Origin: Micromonospora echinospora
GTDB taxonomy: Bacteria > Actinomycetota > Actinomycetes > Mycobacteriales > Micromonosporaceae
Length of the DNA stretch: 64,000 bases
Assembly (NCBI RefSeq): GCF_900091495.1
Contig: NZ_LT607413.1
Location: 2,852,001-2,916,000 of the forward strand
Direction: 5' to 3'
A program made the translations under genes and the position numbers. The notes beneath the pieces are model-generated. The model had not been told where the DNA came from. It saw only the letters and a program-made list of their open reading frames with translations, and searched no databases. Shown here one piece after another: positions 23,370-31,844 of this stretch (its first letter is position 1; each line of letters begins with the position of its first letter).

Positions 23370-24038
23370 ATGGTCCAGGTCAGTCGGGCCCCGTTGGCCG
23401 ATCAGGCGGCGGAACTGCTGTTGGAGCGCATCCGGGCCGGTGAATGGGCCTTGGGCGCGAAGCTGCCGGGAGAGACCACCTTGGCGCCGCAGCTCGGGGT
23501 GGGGCGTTCGACCGTCCGCGAGGCGATCCGTCAGCTCGCCGGCCGTGGTGTTCTCGCCTCACGGCAGGGTGCCGGCGTGTTCGTCACGGCCCTCGACGTG
23601 CCGGAGGACTGGGGCGGGGTGCTGCGCCGAGCCGACATCACCGCGGTGATCGAGGCGCGCATCGCGATCGAGACCGAGGCCGCGGCCCTCGCCGCCGAGC
23701 GCCGCACGCCGGTCGAGCTGCGTGCCATGCGCCGCGCCCTGGCCGAGCGCGCGAGCCGTCGTTCCGGGATCGAGGAGCACGTCGACGCCGACACGGCCTT
23801 CCACCGCAGCATCGTCATCGCCGCGCACAACCCGATCCTCACCGAGCTGTTCGACGGCTTCACCCCGCGAAGCAGACAGGCGATGATCGAGATGCTGCGC
23901 ATCCGCGGCAACGTCGGAGACGCCGCCGACCAAGCCGCCCACGAACGCCTGCTGGACGCGGTCGTGGGCGGCGACGCCCAGGCGGCGGCCGAGCTCAGCC
24001 GCGCCCATCTCGTCGCGATGAAGGACGCGATGAGCTGA
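23370..24038 (+). CDS. FadR-type GntR regulator divergent from leuA
   Basis: The 222-aa protein has a GntR winged helix ([59 protein letters not shown]) and an all-helical FCD domain with metal-ligand candidates ([21 protein letters not shown]; His late in [16 protein letters not shown]). The FCD metal site usually needs Asp plus His residues. ATG 23370 is preferred because GAGAGGAA precedes it; GTG 23361 is an alternative. It probably represses or activates leuA across the 180-bp shared region. Confidence 0.75.
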   Translation: MVQVSRAPLADQAAELLLERIRAGEWALGAKLPGETTLAPQLGVGRSTVREAIRQLAGRGVLASRQGAGVFVTALDVPEDWGGVLRRADITAVIEARIAIETEAAALAAERRTPVELRAMRRALAERASRRSGIEEHVDADTAFHRSIVIAAHNPILTELFDGFTPRSRQAMIEMLRIRGNVGDAADQAAHERLLDAVVGGDAQAAAELSRAHLVAMKDAMS

Positions 24039-24166
24039 CCGCCCCGGTCGCCGGTATCAGCTCGTGGCTACCTGTACCTGCTGTCCGCCGGTGAGTGCGA
24101 TGAGCTGGTCGAAGGCTCCGCCGTGGCTCCGCCCGCCACGTGCCCGCCTCGCTTCGCGTGGCCGGT

Positions 24167-25084
24167 TCAGCCCGTCGCCGGCACGTCGCGCAGGCAGGAC
24201 CAGAGCGTCGCCACCGGCCGGTAACCGAGTCGCGCGTTGATCGCCAACATCGGCGCGTTCGCCTCGTCGTTCGAGGTGTACGCGCGGGTCACGCCGGCCG
24301 TGCGGGCCCGGTGCAGGGCGGCCAGCTTCGCCAGCCGGGCCAGCCCCCGTCCCCGGTACGCCGGCAGCGTGGCGGTCATGTCCGACCACATCCGTTCGCC
24401 GTCCCGCTTGACCAGACTGAACGCGACCAGTTCGCCGTCGACCTCCACCGCTGTGCTGGCGTGGCGGTCCAGCCCGACGTTGTTCCAGACCTCGTAGCAC
24501 CAGTGCTCGTAGCTGAGGGCGTCGGAGGCAACGTCTCCCGGCTCGTCCGCGCTCGCCGCAGCGAATGCCTCGTACAGGCGACGCGGTTCCAACTTGGTCA
24601 GCGCGGGTGTCCGTACCCCGGCGGGAAGGGCCGGCGCCGGTGGTGGCGTCCGCAGGTCGAGCAGGGCGTAGCGGAGCGCCCGGCTCGGAGCGAAGCCACG
24701 CTTCTCCGCGAACCGCAGCGAGTCGACCGACACCCAGGTGCGCAGCCGGTGGAGGTTGAGCGGCGCGAGGTGGTCCAGGGCCGCGTCCAGCAGGGCGGTG
24801 CCCAGCCCGCGCCCACGGTGCCCGGGATGGACGTGCAGCATGGCGATCTCCCCGGAGCCCGTCGCCGACGTGCGGACGTTCCGGTACGCCGACACCCAGC
24901 CGACGACCGTCGAGTCGACCTCGGCCACGAAGGCGGTCCACTCCTCCCCGGGCGGGGGTTCGCTGATCATCTGGCGGGTCGACTCGACACCCCGGACCAG
25001 GTACGGGTGGACGACCGCGCGGAGCGCGACGACGCCCGCCGCGTCGTCGGGGCGGGCGGTGCGGACCAGGTCGGGAGCAGCCAT
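24167..25084 (-). CDS. Tandem GNAT acetyltransferase
   Basis: The 305-aa protein has two GNAT folds. The first (about 1-140) shows acetyl-CoA-binding GHRGRGLGTALLDAAL. The second (about 165-305) has AYRGRGLARLAKLAALHRAR and ends in MLAINARLGYRPVATLWSCLRD. Tandem GNATs often use only one half for catalysis. A TACCGT box 6 nt before ATG 25084 indicates a leaderless transcript. Substrate is not known. Confidence 0.75.
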   Translation of the reverse strand: MAAPDLVRTARPDDAAGVVALRAVVHPYLVRGVESTRQMISEPPPGEEWTAFVAEVDSTVVGWVSAYRNVRTSATGSGEIAMLHVHPGHRGRGLGTALLDAALDHLAPLNLHRLRTWVSVDSLRFAEKRGFAPSRALRYALLDLRTPPPAPALPAGVRTPALTKLEPRRLYEAFAAASADEPGDVASDALSYEHWCYEVWNNVGLDRHASTAVEVDGELVAFSLVKRDGERMWSDMTATLPAYRGRGLARLAKLAALHRARTAGVTRAYTSNDEANAPMLAINARLGYRPVATLWSCLRDVPATG

Positions 25085-25090
25085 CCCGGT

Positions 25091-25096
25091 ACGGTA
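25091..25096 (-). promoter_or_regulatory. -10 box of the tandem GNAT gene
   Basis: TACCGT on the minus strand lies 6 nt before ATG 25084. Confidence 0.45.
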
Positions 25097-25170
25097 CGGC
25101 CCGCCTCACGCCTCGGGCCACGGCGTTTCCCGCCGCGCCTCGACCCGCCGCACCTGGATTGCCGTGCCTC

Positions 25171-25226
25171 GGCATACGGCATGTCGGGGTGTCCGGGCCG
25201 GGTAACACCCCGACATGCCGCATGCC
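25171..25226 (-). terminator. Large hairpin after the ceb-like operon
   Basis: Arms of 22 nt (25171-25192 and 25205-25226) pair with one mismatch around a 12-nt loop; the core is CATGTCGGGGTGT. It lies 79 bp past the LacI stop in the transcription direction and 87 bp before the GNAT start, so it probably ends the five-gene transcript. Confidence 0.65.
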
Positions 25227-25304
25227 GTGTCGATCATGTGGGCCGAGGGCAGAGCACGGCCGAGGGCAAAGAGGCAGGGGAGGGCGGCACCGGGACCGGG
25301 ACGG

Positions 25305-26312
25305 TCAGGCGGAGGCGCGCAGCACCAACTCGGTGGGGAGGATCAGGGCGGGTTCGACGGTCTCGCCAGCGGCGATGCGCAGCACCTGGCGGGTGCCGGC
25401 CCGACCCAGCTCCAGAATCGGCTGCCGGACGGTGGTCAACGGCGGCTCGGTGTAGGCGGCCGTCTCGATGTCGTCGAAGCCGATCACGGCCACGTCCTGC
25501 GGCACCCGCCGGCCGGCCTCGCGGAGCGTCCGCAGGGCGGCGTGCGCCATCAGGTCGCTGGCGGCGAAGACGGCGTCCAGGTCGGGGTCGGCGGCGAGCA
25601 GTTCGCGCATCGCCGCCGCGCCGGACTCCCGGGTGAAGTCGCCGTACGCCACCAGCTCGGGCAGGCCGGCGGCGGCGACGGTGTCCCGGTACCCGGTGAG
25701 ACGCTCGATGCCGGCGACCATGTCCTGCGGGCCGGCGATGGTGGCGATCCGCCGCCGGCCGGTCTCGACCAGGTACCGCACGGCGCGGGTCACCCCGCCG
25801 ACGTGGTCGACGTCGACGTACGGGACCGGGGAGTCGCCGAGCCCGCGCCCGCTGCACACCACCGGGATCCCCAGCCGGGAGAGGCGGGCGGGGAGCGGGT
25901 CGGCGCCGTGCAGCGAGGCGAAGAGCACCCCGTCGACGTGGCGGCCGGTGGTGTACCGCTCCACCCGCTCCCGCCCGGCCGGTGAGCCGGCAAGCATCAG
26001 CACGAGCTGCTTGTCGGCGGCCTCCAACTCCTGGCTGACGCCCCGGATGATGCCGGGGAAGACCTGGTCGTCGGAGAAGACCCGGGTGGCCGCCTCGGGC
26101 ATGATCAACGCGATCGAGTCGGTCCGCTGGGTGACCAGGCTGCGGGCGGCCAGGTTCGGCACGTACCCCAGCTCGGCCACGGCCTGGTGCACGGCGGCCC
26201 GGATCGGCTCGGCGACCGTGGTCGAGCCGTTGACCACCCGCGACACGGTCGCCCGCGACACCCCGGCCCGGCGGGCCACCGCCTCCAGCGTGGGTCGCTG
26301 CGCCGTCGTCAT
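25305..26312 (-). CDS. LacI-family regulator of the beta-glucoside operon (CebR-like)
   Basis: The 335-aa protein has the LacI N-terminus (LEAVARRAGVSRATVSRVVNG) followed by the hinge helix (TVAEPIRAAVHQAVAELGYVPNLAARSLV). The periplasmic-binding-like sugar domain follows, with IGFDDIETAAYTEPPLTTVRQP. As the last gene of a cellobiose-type operon it resembles Streptomyces CebR, which is released by cellobiose. Palindromes of LacI type occur at 30887 and 30935. The start ATG 26312 is 19 bp downstream of the beta-glucosidase stop. Confidence 0.85.
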   Translation of the reverse strand: MTTAQRPTLEAVARRAGVSRATVSRVVNGSTTVAEPIRAAVHQAVAELGYVPNLAARSLVTQRTDSIALIMPEAATRVFSDDQVFPGIIRGVSQELEAADKQLVLMLAGSPAGRERVERYTTGRHVDGVLFASLHGADPLPARLSRLGIPVVCSGRGLGDSPVPYVDVDHVGGVTRAVRYLVETGRRRIATIAGPQDMVAGIERLTGYRDTVAAAGLPELVAYGDFTRESGAAAMRELLAADPDLDAVFAASDLMAHAALRTLREAGRRVPQDVAVIGFDDIETAAYTEPPLTTVRQPILELGRAGTRQVLRIAAGETVEPALILPTELVLRASA

Positions 26313-26331
26313 CCCCGTCACCACCGCCTCG

Positions 26332-27702
26332 TCACAGCCCGTTCCGGGAGATCACCTCCTGGTACCACCGGGCGCTGGCCTTCGGTGTGCGCCGCTGGGT
26401 CAGGTAGTCGACGTGGACGATCCCGAACCGCTTCCGGTAGCCCTCGGCCCACTCGAAGTTGTCCAGCAACGACCATACGAGATAGCCGCGCAGGTCCACG
26501 CCCCGGCTGATCGCCTCGTGCGCCGCCCGCAGGTGCCCGTCGAGGTAGGCGATCCGGTCGTCGTCGGCGACCCGGCCGTCCCCGGGCCGGACCGGGTCGG
26601 GGAAGGCCCCGCCGTTCTCGGTGATCATCATCGGCAGGCCGGGGTAGTCGGTGTGGATCCGCTCCAGCAGGCGGGCCAGCCCGGCCGGCTCGATCGACCA
26701 GCCCATCTCGGTGAGCGGACCAGCCGCCGGCAGGAACTCCACCGCCCCCTCGGTGCCCGGCCAGGTCCCGCCACCGCCGGCCGCGTCGGGCCGCCCGGCC
26801 ACGTAGGTGGGCTGGTAGAAGTTGATGCCGAGCAGGTCGATCGGCGCGGCGATGGTCTTCTCGTCGCCGTCCCGGATGAACGTCGGCTCGACGTGCCGGG
26901 CGATGTGGGTCAGCATGTCCTCCGGGTAGCCCGCGCCGGTCAGCGGGTCCAGGAAGATCCGGTTCTGCATCCCGTCGACCAGGCGGACCGCGGCGGCGTC
27001 GGCCGCGCTGTTCGGGTCCGCCGGCTGGACGTCGGCCGGGTTGAGGGTGATCGAGACGGTCGGCGCGCCGGCCGCGCGGAGCGCGCGGGCCGCCAGGCCG
27101 TGCCCGAGCAGCAGGTGGTGCACGGCGGTGAAGGCCGCCCCGGCGTCCTGCACCCCGGGCGCGTGGATCCCGCTGCCGTAGCCGAGGTACGCCGAGCACC
27201 ACGGCTCGTTGAGCGTCGTCCAGGTGCGCACCCGGTCGCCGAGTCGGGCGTACACGGCGGTGGCGTACTCGGCGAAGTGCTCGGCGGTCTCCCGGTTGGT
27301 CCAGCCGCCCCGGTCCTCCAGCGTCTGCGGCAGGTCCCAGTGGTAGAGCGTGACGATCGGGTCGATGCCCCGCTCGGCCAGGGCGTCCACCAGCCGGTCG
27401 TAGAAGTCCAGGCCACGCGGGTTGACCGGGCCGGTGCCGTCGGGCCGGATCCGGGACCAGGACACCGAGAAGCGGTACGCCCGCAGCCCCAGCTCCGCCA
27501 TCAGCGCCACGTCGTCGCGGTAACGGTGGTAGTGGTCGCAGGCCACGTCGCCGGTGTGCCCCTGGAAGACCTTCCCCGGCGTACGGCTGAAGGTGTCCCA
27601 GATCGACGGGGTGCGACCGTCGTCGTGGGCCGCGCCCTCGATCTGGTACGCGGCGGTGGCCGCTCCCCAGACGAACCCCTCGGGAAATCGCAGCGTGTTC
27701 AA
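26332..27702 (-). CDS. bglC: GH1 beta-glucosidase
   Basis: The 456-aa protein is family 1 glycoside hydrolase. It begins LNTLRFPEGFVWGAATAAYQIEGA. The acid/base Glu lies in TLNEPW and the nucleophile Glu in ITENGG, both with normal spacing. Cytoplasmic location is inferred because no signal peptide is present. It hydrolyses imported cellobiose or another beta-glucoside to glucose. The start is TTG 27702, overlapping the permease stop by four bases (TTGA). It is a non-standard start but the family N-terminus fits exactly. Confidence 0.85.
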   Translation of the reverse strand: MNTLRFPEGFVWGAATAAYQIEGAAHDDGRTPSIWDTFSRTPGKVFQGHTGDVACDHYHRYRDDVALMAELGLRAYRFSVSWSRIRPDGTGPVNPRGLDFYDRLVDALAERGIDPIVTLYHWDLPQTLEDRGGWTNRETAEHFAEYATAVYARLGDRVRTWTTLNEPWCSAYLGYGSGIHAPGVQDAGAAFTAVHHLLLGHGLAARALRAAGAPTVSITLNPADVQPADPNSAADAAAVRLVDGMQNRIFLDPLTGAGYPEDMLTHIARHVEPTFIRDGDEKTIAAPIDLLGINFYQPTYVAGRPDAAGGGGTWPGTEGAVEFLPAAGPLTEMGWSIEPAGLARLLERIHTDYPGLPMMITENGGAFPDPVRPGDGRVADDDRIAYLDGHLRAAHEAISRGVDLRGYLVWSLLDNFEWAEGYRKRFGIVHVDYLTQRRTPKASARWYQEVISRNGL

Positions 27703-28532
27703 GCCTTGACCGCACCTTCCATGATTCCGCCGATGATCTGGCGGCCGAACAGGACGAAGACGAGCAGCAGGGGCAGGGTGGCGATCGCCGTGCCGGTGAA
27801 CACCTGCGACATGTCCTGGTAGTAACCGTCGGAGAGCGCCCGCAACGATAGTTGCACGGTCGGGTTCTCCGGGTCGTTGAGTACCGCGTACGGCCACAGG
27901 AAGTCGTTCCAGGTGGTCATGAAGGTGAGCAGCCCCAGCACCGCGGCGGCCGGCCGGAGCGCGGGCAGCACCACGTTCCAGTAGACCCGGGCGGTGCTAC
28001 AGCCGTCCATCCGGGCCGCCTCGATCAGCTCGGTGCTGACCGCCTGGCCGGCGTACTGCCGCATCATGAACACGCCGAAGCCGGTGACCAGGGCCGGGAC
28101 GATCACCGCCGGCAACCGGTCGTTCCAGTTCAGCTTGGTCATCAACAGGTAGAGCGGGATGACGCCGAGCTGGGTGGGGACCATCATGGTCGCCACGATC
28201 ACCAGCAGCAGCGCGTTGCGTCCCTTGAAGCGCAGCTTGGCGAAGGCGAACCCGGCCAGGGTGGAGAAGAAGACCACCGAGACGGTGACCGTGGTGGCCA
28301 CGATCGCCGAGTTGATCAGACCGGCCAGGAAGTACGCGTCGGTGTTGTCGAAGAGCCGGGCGATGTTCGCCCCGAGGTTGCCGCCCGGGGTGACCGGGGG
28401 CGGGACCTGCCCCATCGCGTCGCTGGAGCGGCTGGCCACCACGAACATCCAGTAGATCGGGAAGATCGACAGGAACCCGGCGACGATCAGCGCCGCGTAG
28501 GTGAGCCGGCTGGCCGACCAGAGCTTGTTCAT
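27699..28532 (-). CDS. cebG: ABC sugar transporter permease (MalG/CebG-like)
   Basis: The 277-aa protein has six membrane spans, starting with LTYAALIVAGFLSIFPIYWMFVVA, and the EAA loop (ELIEAARMDGCSTARVYWNVVLPAL), where it docks on the ATPase. It overlaps both neighbours by four bases. No ATPase gene is in this operon, so like Streptomyces ceb transporters it probably relies on the shared MsiK-type ATPase elsewhere. Confidence 0.85.
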   Translation of the reverse strand: MNKLWSASRLTYAALIVAGFLSIFPIYWMFVVASRSSDAMGQVPPPVTPGGNLGANIARLFDNTDAYFLAGLINSAIVATTVTVSVVFFSTLAGFAFAKLRFKGRNALLLVIVATMMVPTQLGVIPLYLLMTKLNWNDRLPAVIVPALVTGFGVFMMRQYAGQAVSTELIEAARMDGCSTARVYWNVVLPALRPAAAVLGLLTFMTTWNDFLWPYAVLNDPENPTVQLSLRALSDGYYQDMSQVFTGTAIATLPLLLVFVLFGRQIIGGIMEGAVKA

Positions 28533-29521
28533 CGGCCGCCCTCCTTCTTCCGTCCGCCCCCGGCGAGCCGGCGCAGCATGAGCACGTTGATCGCCGCCAC
28601 GACCGCGATCAGCGCGAAGAGCAGCCAGGCCACCGCCGAGCCGTAGCCGAAGTTGTAGTGCGGGGCGAAGGCGTTCTCGAACATGTACATGGTCACCGTC
28701 TGCGACTCCCGCATCGGTCCGCCACGGATCGGGTTGGTGCCGGAGTGGAAGAGGCGGGGCTCGGTGAAGAGTTGCAGGCCGCCGATGGTGGAGATGATGA
28801 CGGTGAAGATGATGGTCGGCTTGAGCAGCGGCACGGTGATCGACCAGAACTGCCGGACCCGGTTGGCCCCGTCGATCGCCGCCGACTCGTACAGGTCGCG
28901 GGGGATGGCCTGCATCGCGGCCAGGAAGATCAGCGCGTTGTAGCCGGTCCACCGCCAGTCGACCATGGCCGAGATGGCCACCCAGGAGGCGAACCGATCG
29001 GACTTCCAGCCGACCGGGTCCACCCCGACCAGGTCGAGCAGCCAGTTGACCATGCCGAACTCGCGGCCGAAGAGCACGCCGAAGACGATCGCCACCGCGG
29101 CGGTCGAGGTCACGTTCGGCACCAGCACCGTCATCCGGAACAGGGTCCGGGCCCGCAGTTGCCGGTTGAGCAGGTTCGCCAGCCAGAGCGCGGCGAGCAA
29201 CTGCGGGACGGTGGAGATGACGAAGATCCCCAGGGTGTTGACCACCGCGTGCCAGAAGTCCGCGTCGGCCATCAGCCGGGTGTAGTTCTCCATGCCCACG
29301 AAGGGGTGGTCGCTGCCGAGCAGGTCCCAGTCGTGCAGCGAGACCCAGAACGTGTAGCCCAGCGGATAGAGCCCGAAGACCCCGAAGAGCAGGAAGAACG
29401 GTGCGATGTAGAGGTACGGGGACCAGCGCTGGTCGAGCCGGCTGAGGCGTACCCCCTTCGGGGGCCGGGCCGGTGGGGGCGCCGGGGCCCCCACCGGTGG
29501 CCGTTGGAGTCCGACGGTCAC
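28529..29521 (-). CDS. cebF: ABC sugar transporter permease (MalF/CebF-like)
   Basis: The 330-aa protein has an N-terminal proline-rich tail, a first span at YLYIAPFFLLFGVFGLYPLGY, about six spans in total and the EAA loop (RDLYESAAIDGANRVRQFWSITVPLL). The start GTG 29521 overlaps the binding-protein stop by four bases (GTGA). Confidence 0.85.
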   Translation of the reverse strand: MTVGLQRPPVGAPAPPPARPPKGVRLSRLDQRWSPYLYIAPFFLLFGVFGLYPLGYTFWVSLHDWDLLGSDHPFVGMENYTRLMADADFWHAVVNTLGIFVISTVPQLLAALWLANLLNRQLRARTLFRMTVLVPNVTSTAAVAIVFGVLFGREFGMVNWLLDLVGVDPVGWKSDRFASWVAISAMVDWRWTGYNALIFLAAMQAIPRDLYESAAIDGANRVRQFWSITVPLLKPTIIFTVIISTIGGLQLFTEPRLFHSGTNPIRGGPMRESQTVTMYMFENAFAPHYNFGYGSAVAWLLFALIAVVAAINVLMLRRLAGGGRKKEGGR

Positions 29522-30825
29522 TTGTCGGCGGCCTTCTTGGCGTTGTTCACCGCGTCCTTCCAGCCCTCCTCGGGGCTGCGCTGACCGAGCTCGACGGTGC
29601 GGACGGCGTTCTCCACCTCGGTCCGGACCGCCTGGTTCTTCGGGCCCATGTAGACCGGCTTCAGGGTCTTGGCGCCCTCGGCGAAGATCTGCCCGACCGG
29701 GGCGTCGGAGAAGTACGGGTTCTTCGCGTCGAGGATCGCCGGGTCGGTCAGCGCCTGGGTGGACGACGGCAGTCGGCCCTTGGTCTTGAACGCGCCGATC
29801 TGCCCCTTGGCGTCGGTCAGGAACTTGACCAGTGCGATCGCCTCGGCCTGGTGCTTGCTCTGCTTCGGCACGGCCAGGTGCGAGCCACCCCAGTTGCCGC
29901 CCTCGCCGGGCACCCGGGCGATGTCCCACTTGCCCTTGGCGGCCGGGCCGGCGTTGCCCTCGATGACCCCGGTCATCCAGGCCGGGCAGGCGATGGTGGC
30001 GAACTTGGCCTGCTTGAACGCGGAGACCCACTCCTCGGACCAGGAGCCGTACTTGCCGGAGAGCCCGGAGTCGACGATGTCCATCGTGGTGTCCCAGGCC
30101 TGGCGGACCGCCGGGTTGCTGTCGACCACCAGCTTGCCGCTGGTGTCGTAGTAGTGGTAGCCCGGCCCGTTGCCGGCGGCCTGGAGCACGATGGTGTTGA
30201 AGATGTTGGTCGCCGCGTCGAGGAAGGAGGCGCCGGTGTTCTTCGCCTTGAACTGCTCACCGACCTTGATGTAGTCCGCCCAGGTCGGCCAGAGCTTGGA
30301 GACCTCGTCCCGTTCGGTGGGCAGGCCGGCCTTGGCGAAGAGGTCCTTGCGGTAGCAGATCGCCATGCCGCCGACGTCGGTGCCGAGACCGATGAGGTGC
30401 TTGCCGTCGGCGGTGAGGCCCTGGTTCCAGTTCCACTCCAGGAAGTTGCCCTTCAGCTCACCGGCGCCGTGGTCGAGCAGGTTGACGAAGTTGTCGGGGT
30501 TGGCCTTGTACTCGACCATCAGCCCCTCTTCGATGGCGACCACGTCCCCGGCCCCCTTGCCGGCGGCCAGCCACTGGGTCAGCTTCGGCGAGTACTCGTC
30601 CAGGTTGCCGCCGGTGCCCCGCTCGACGATCTTGATGTTGGGGTTGGCGGCCTCGTACTCCCGGTACAGCTCCTCGTAGCCGAACTGGCCGAAGACGTCG
30701 ACGGTCAGTGTGATCTTGCCGCCCTCGGCGGGCTCGTCGCTCCCGCCGCAGGCGGTGGGGGCGAGCAACGCGGTGGCCGCGACCAGGGCGATCGCCGCAA
30801 GGCGGCGGCGCGGATTGGCACCCAT
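29518..30825 (-). CDS. cebE: Sugar-binding lipoprotein of the ABC transporter (CebE-like)
   Basis: The 435-aa precursor has a signal peptide with a lipobox-like end (LLAPTACGG, Cys26), so it is likely anchored outside the membrane. The mature region has solute-binding segments (VDVFGQFGYEELYREYEAAN, NWNQGLTADGKHLIGLGTDVGGMAICYRK, GGSHLAVPKQSKHQAEAIALVKFL). It is the first gene of the operon, so it is the likely specificity determinant. The start ATG 30825 follows GAGAGGGG; the GAGAGCGCTCTC operators lie 60-120 bp upstream. Confidence 0.85.
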   Translation of the reverse strand: MGANPRRRLAAIALVAATALLAPTACGGSDEPAEGGKITLTVDVFGQFGYEELYREYEAANPNIKIVERGTGGNLDEYSPKLTQWLAAGKGAGDVVAIEEGLMVEYKANPDNFVNLLDHGAGELKGNFLEWNWNQGLTADGKHLIGLGTDVGGMAICYRKDLFAKAGLPTERDEVSKLWPTWADYIKVGEQFKAKNTGASFLDAATNIFNTIVLQAAGNGPGYHYYDTSGKLVVDSNPAVRQAWDTTMDIVDSGLSGKYGSWSEEWVSAFKQAKFATIACPAWMTGVIEGNAGPAAKGKWDIARVPGEGGNWGGSHLAVPKQSKHQAEAIALVKFLTDAKGQIGAFKTKGRLPSSTQALTDPAILDAKNPYFSDAPVGQIFAEGAKTLKPVYMGPKNQAVRTEVENAVRTVELGQRSPEEGWKDAVNNAKKAADK

Positions 30826-30886
30826 CTGTATCGGACCCCTCTCAGGTCGGTATGTGCTGCGGCGGTGAGCCGGTTCTGGTGGTGGT

Positions 30887-30902
30887 GAGAGAGCGCTCTC
30901 TC
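30887..30902. promoter_or_regulatory. LacI-type operator O1 of the ceb-like operon
   Basis: GAGAGAGCGCTCTCTC is a perfect 16-bp palindrome lying 62 bp upstream of ATG 30825. It has the GCGC centre typical of LacI/CebR-family operators (Streptomyces CebR uses TGGGAGCGCTCCCA). Confidence 0.75.
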
Positions 30903-30934
30903 GCAAGAGTGGTGGTCCCGCGACCCGCTGTCAA

Positions 30935-30946
30935 GAGAGCGCTCTC
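30935..30946. promoter_or_regulatory. LacI-type operator O2 of the ceb-like operon
   Basis: GAGAGCGCTCTC is a perfect 12-bp palindrome, 46 bp centre-to-centre from O1. Two operators this close suit cooperative binding or looping. Confidence 0.75.
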
Positions 30947-30960
30947 CGTCCATACGTCGA

Positions 30961-30990
30961 AAAAGGCGGGGGCGAATACGCCCCCGCCTC
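30961..30990 (-). terminator. Intrinsic terminator of the maleylpyruvate-isomerase-like gene
   Basis: On the minus strand GGCGGGGGCG pairs with CGCCCCCGCC around a 4-nt loop and is followed by a T5 tract. It is the clearest classical intrinsic terminator in the window, 20 bp past the stop at 31010. It also insulates the ceb operators from read-through. Confidence 0.8.
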
Positions 30991-31009
30991 GTCGCCGTCG
31001 ACCCGGCGG

Positions 31010-31774
31010 TCAGACCACCCGCAGCCCCGCCAGCAGCGAGCGGTCCCCGGTCACCTTCAGGGTGTCGAAGTCCACCCGGCCCCGCAGCGCCAGCAGCAGG
31101 TCGCTGGCGGTGCCCGCCGCGTGCGCCCGCGCGTGGTGGTCGTCGTGGTCGAGGATGGTGCCGGTGTCCAACAGTGCCACCCCCTCGCCACGCAGCCGCA
31201 GGAACCACTCCTGGCCCGCGTCGGTCGCCACCAGCTGCACCACCCCGCGCCACTGACCCGGCGTCGGACGCCGGCCGGCCGGCAGGAAGGTGTCCAGCAC
31301 CTCGCTCACCCCGTCGGCGGCGAGCTTCGCCTCGATCGGCTCACCCGCCGCGATGGCGAGCTGCGCCTCCCAGCGGTGGATCGCGGTCTCGTGCGCCGTC
31401 CGGCGCAGCCAGAACCCGGCCCGCTTCGGCTGCGGCGCCCAGTTCCACGCCGGCACCTCCGGGTCCAGGCCGTCGAAGAGCGCCAGCAGCCGGTTGTACG
31501 ACTCCTGCCAGACCTGCGCCGGGGTGGAGCCGGCGGGCACCTCGGGCCGCTCCGGGCGCGGCACCGCCGGGGCGACGGCCTGCCCCGCGGCGACCCGCTC
31601 GTGCGCGAACCGGTAGGCCCCGGCGAGATCCAGGACGAGATCGGTGACCGTCCAGCCAGGGCGGGAGAGGACGGGCGTCTCCGGCGGCGCCTCGGCCACG
31701 GCGGCGGCGAACGCCGGGCCCTCTGTCCGGAGCGCGCCGATCCAGAAATCCTTGCTGACGTGCGGTCTGCTCAT
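31010..31774 (-). CDS. Maleylpyruvate-isomerase-family (DinB-like) protein
   Basis: The 254-aa protein has the N-terminal helical-bundle signature of the mycothiol-dependent maleylpyruvate isomerase family (KDFWIGALRTEGPAFAAAV, TVTDLVLDLAGAYRFAHERV) and a metal-binding-like RTAHETAIHRWEAQ. The C-terminal part shows LDTGTILDHDDHHARAHAAGTASDLLLALRG. Members use mycothiol in isomerisation or conjugation reactions, or act in unknown ways. ATG 31774 is preceded by GGGAGGAT. Confidence 0.75.
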   Translation of the reverse strand: MSRPHVSKDFWIGALRTEGPAFAAAVAEAPPETPVLSRPGWTVTDLVLDLAGAYRFAHERVAAGQAVAPAVPRPERPEVPAGSTPAQVWQESYNRLLALFDGLDPEVPAWNWAPQPKRAGFWLRRTAHETAIHRWEAQLAIAAGEPIEAKLAADGVSEVLDTFLPAGRRPTPGQWRGVVQLVATDAGQEWFLRLRGEGVALLDTGTILDHDDHHARAHAAGTASDLLLALRGRVDFDTLKVTGDRSLLAGLRVV

Positions 31775-31831
31775 CGCGATCCTCCCGGGGTGACCGTGCC
31801 ACCTGTGCCATGTCACGGTTGTTGCCCAGCC

Positions 31832-31837
31832 TAGGGT
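31832..31837 (+). promoter_or_regulatory. -10 box of murB
   Basis: TAGGGT lies 7 nt before GTG 31845. The earlier GTG 31836 overlaps the box, so 31845 is the better start. Confidence 0.55.
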
Positions 31838-31844
31838 GAAAGGC

